In this document: positions 4,435 through 5,755 of the stretch, piece after piece
Numbering within the stretch: the first letter of the stretch is position 1
Layout of the letters: every line of letters starts with the position of its first letter
Origin: Bifidobacterium breve
Lineage (GTDB): Bacteria > Actinomycetota > Actinomycetes > Mycobacteriales > Mycobacteriaceae
Assembly: GCA_945882475.1 (NCBI GenBank)
Contig: CAMCWJ010000195.1
Span: 1-5,755, forward strand
DNA: 5,755 bases
Direction: 5' to 3'
Made by a program: the position numbers and the translations under genes
The notes under the pieces: model-generated
Database searches by the model: none
What the model saw: only the letters and a program-made list of their open reading frames with translations
What the model was told of the DNA's origin: nothing

Positions 4435-5755
4435 CCGCAATGACCCAGTCCGACCTGGACGCCGGCGCCGCGGCGCCGAATTCGCAGGCTGGCGTGCCCA
4501 GTTTCGCCGAGGTGCCCCTGCTCGGCGGTCACGGTGCGCAGGCCCCCACCCGCGCCGCCGCCGCGCAACTGGTTTCCGAAGCGGCCAGTGCCACCCACTA
4601 CACCCCTGATCACCTCGAGTGGAACACCCCGGAGGGCATCGTCGTCAAACCCCTCTATGTGGGCGAAGACCGCGATGAGGCGGTGGCGCAGGGCTACCCG
4701 CTGGACAGCCTGCCCGGGCAGGCACCGTTCATCCGCGGGCCCTACCCGACGATGTACGTCAACCAACCGTGGACTATCCGGCAGTACGCGGGATTCTCCA
4801 CCGCCGCCGATTCCAACGCCTTCTATCGACGCAACCTCGCCTCCGGCCAGAAGGGCCTGTCGGTAGCCTTCGATCTGGCTACCCACCGCGGTTACGACTC
4901 CGACCATCCGCGGGTGCAGGGCGACGTCGGGATGGCCGGGGTGGCGATCGACTCGATTCTGGACATGCGCGAACTCTTCGACGGGATCGACCTGTCGGCG
5001 GTCTCGGTCTCGATGACGATGAATGGTGCCGTGCTACCGATCCTCGCCCTCTATGTGGTGGCTGCAGAGGAGCAGGGCGTACCGCCGGAGAAGCTGGCCG
5101 GGACCATCCAGAACGACATCCTCAAGGAGTTCATGGTCCGCAACACCTACATCTACCCGCCGAAGCCCTCCATGCGGATCATCTCCGATATCTTCGCCTA
5201 CGCCAGCGCGCGCATGCCTAAATTCAACTCGATCTCGATCTCGGGCTATCACATCCAAGAAGCCGGTGCCACAGCCGATTTGGAGTTGGCCTACACCCTG
5301 GCCGATGGTGTCGACTACATCCGGGCCGGCCTGGATGCGGGCCTCGACATCGACAAGTTCGCGCCCCGGCTGTCGTTTTTCTGGGGCATCGGGATGAACT
5401 TCTTCATGGAGGTGGCCAAACTGCGGGCCGGCCGGCTGCTGTGGAGCGAACTGGTTGCCGGCTTCGGAACCCAGAACCCGAAATCACTGTCGCTGCGGAC
5501 ACATTCGCAGACCTCGGGTTGGTCGCTGACCGCCCAGGATCCGTTCAACAACGTCGCGCGAACCTGTGTCGAGGCGATGGCGGCCACTCAGGGCCACACC
5601 CAGTCGCTGCACACCAACGCCCTCGACGAGGCGCTCGCGCTGCCCACCGACTTCTCGGCACGGATCGCGCGCAATACCCAACTATTGCTGCAGCAGGAGT
5701 CCGGCACCACCCGGCCCATCGACCCGTGGGGAGGCTCCTACTACGTCGAATGGCT
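4431..5755 (+). CDS. mutB: Methylmalonyl-CoA mutase large (alpha, catalytic) subunit, 5' part (3' end outside window)
   Basis: The frame is open from ATG 4431 to the window edge, giving 441 residues of an expected 750 or so. The enzyme uses adenosylcobalamin to interconvert (R)-methylmalonyl-CoA and succinyl-CoA, feeding propionyl-CoA carbon from odd-chain lipids, sterols and branched amino acids into the TCA cycle. The visible part is a variable N-terminus (1-70) and the catalytic TIM barrel: PWTIRQYAGFSTA, GLSVAFDLATHRGYDSDHPR, VSMTMNGAVLP, TIQNDILKEFMVRNTYIYPP, SISGYHIQEAGAT, SFFWGIGMNFFMEVAKLRAGR, RTHSQTSGWSL, LHTNALDEALALPT. Numbering runs 30 ahead of the Propionibacterium enzyme, so active-site Tyr89, Gln197, Arg207, Tyr243, His244, His328 and Gln330 correspond to Tyr119, Gln227, Arg237, Tyr273, His274, His358 and Gln360, all present. 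The cobalamin-binding domain and Lys604 equivalent lie beyond the window. The start overlaps the mutA stop by ATGA. A second in-frame ATG at 4440 has GGGGG (4425-4429) 10 nt upstream and could be used instead. Confidence 0.98.
   Translation, partial: MTAMTQSDLDAGAAAPNSQAGVPSFAEVPLLGGHGAQAPTRAAAAQLVSEAASATHYTPDHLEWNTPEGIVVKPLYVGEDRDEAVAQGYPLDSLPGQAPFIRGPYPTMYVNQPWTIRQYAGFSTAADSNAFYRRNLASGQKGLSVAFDLATHRGYDSDHPRVQGDVGMAGVAIDSILDMRELFDGIDLSAVSVSMTMNGAVLPILALYVVAAEEQGVPPEKLAGTIQNDILKEFMVRNTYIYPPKPSMRIISDIFAYASARMPKFNSISISGYHIQEAGATADLELAYTLADGVDYIRAGLDAGLDIDKFAPRLSFFWGIGMNFFMEVAKLRAGRLLWSELVAGFGTQNPKSLSLRTHSQTSGWSLTAQDPFNNVARTCVEAMAATQGHTQSLHTNALDEALALPTDFSARIARNTQLLLQQESGTTRPIDPWGGSYYVEW

Noticed and set aside
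4368..4907. Open frame on the - strand over the mutA-mutB junction
   Set aside because: Antisense to two clearly identified genes; no domain features.

Overview
The window looks like chromosome of a high-GC actinobacterium, most likely a Mycobacterium or Mycolicibacterium. The reasons are strong GC bias at third codon positions, GTG starts, and a gene order (NfeD-like, SPFH, TVP38-type membrane protein on the opposite strand, mutA, mutB) that I recall from the M. tuberculosis Rv1487-Rv1493 neighbourhood. No database search was run. Family calls rest on motifs read directly and on remembered homologues.

Left part (1-1527, + strand): the 3' end of an NfeD-like gene with one visible membrane segment and an OB-fold tail, followed after 61 bp by a full SPFH/stomatin-type membrane protein. 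The two form the usual NfeD/SPFH pair, thought to organise or maintain membrane microdomains. The gap between them holds a near-perfect 13-bp direct repeat. The SPFH protein carries five tandem 11-residue repeats in its coiled-coil region.

Middle (1528-2571): after the SPFH stop lies about 180 bp with no intact gene. It contains a start-less reading frame that resembles the C-terminal end of a mycobacterial hemophore-related secreted protein, probably a gene remnant. A convergent gene on the - strand then encodes a TVP38/TMEM64 (VTT-domain) membrane protein. The 142 bp between its likely GTG start and mutA is a divergent promoter region with a TAGCCT hexamer on each strand, and a GC-rich hairpin sits just upstream of the mutA ribosome-binding site.

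Right part (2572-5755, + strand): mutA (complete) and mutB (5' part only, cut by the window end) encode the small and large subunits of adenosylcobalamin-dependent methylmalonyl-CoA mutase. They overlap by ATGA and are surely co-transcribed. Together they interconvert (R)-methylmalonyl-CoA and succinyl-CoA, linking propionate, odd-chain fatty acid and sterol breakdown to the TCA cycle. MutA has lost the catalytic and cobalamin-binding residues, whereas MutB retains them in the visible part.

I found no tRNA, rRNA, insertion sequence, CRISPR array or clearly new multi-gene system. The most interesting items are the hemophore-like remnant, the mutA leader hairpin and the possible leaderless start of the TVP38-type gene.
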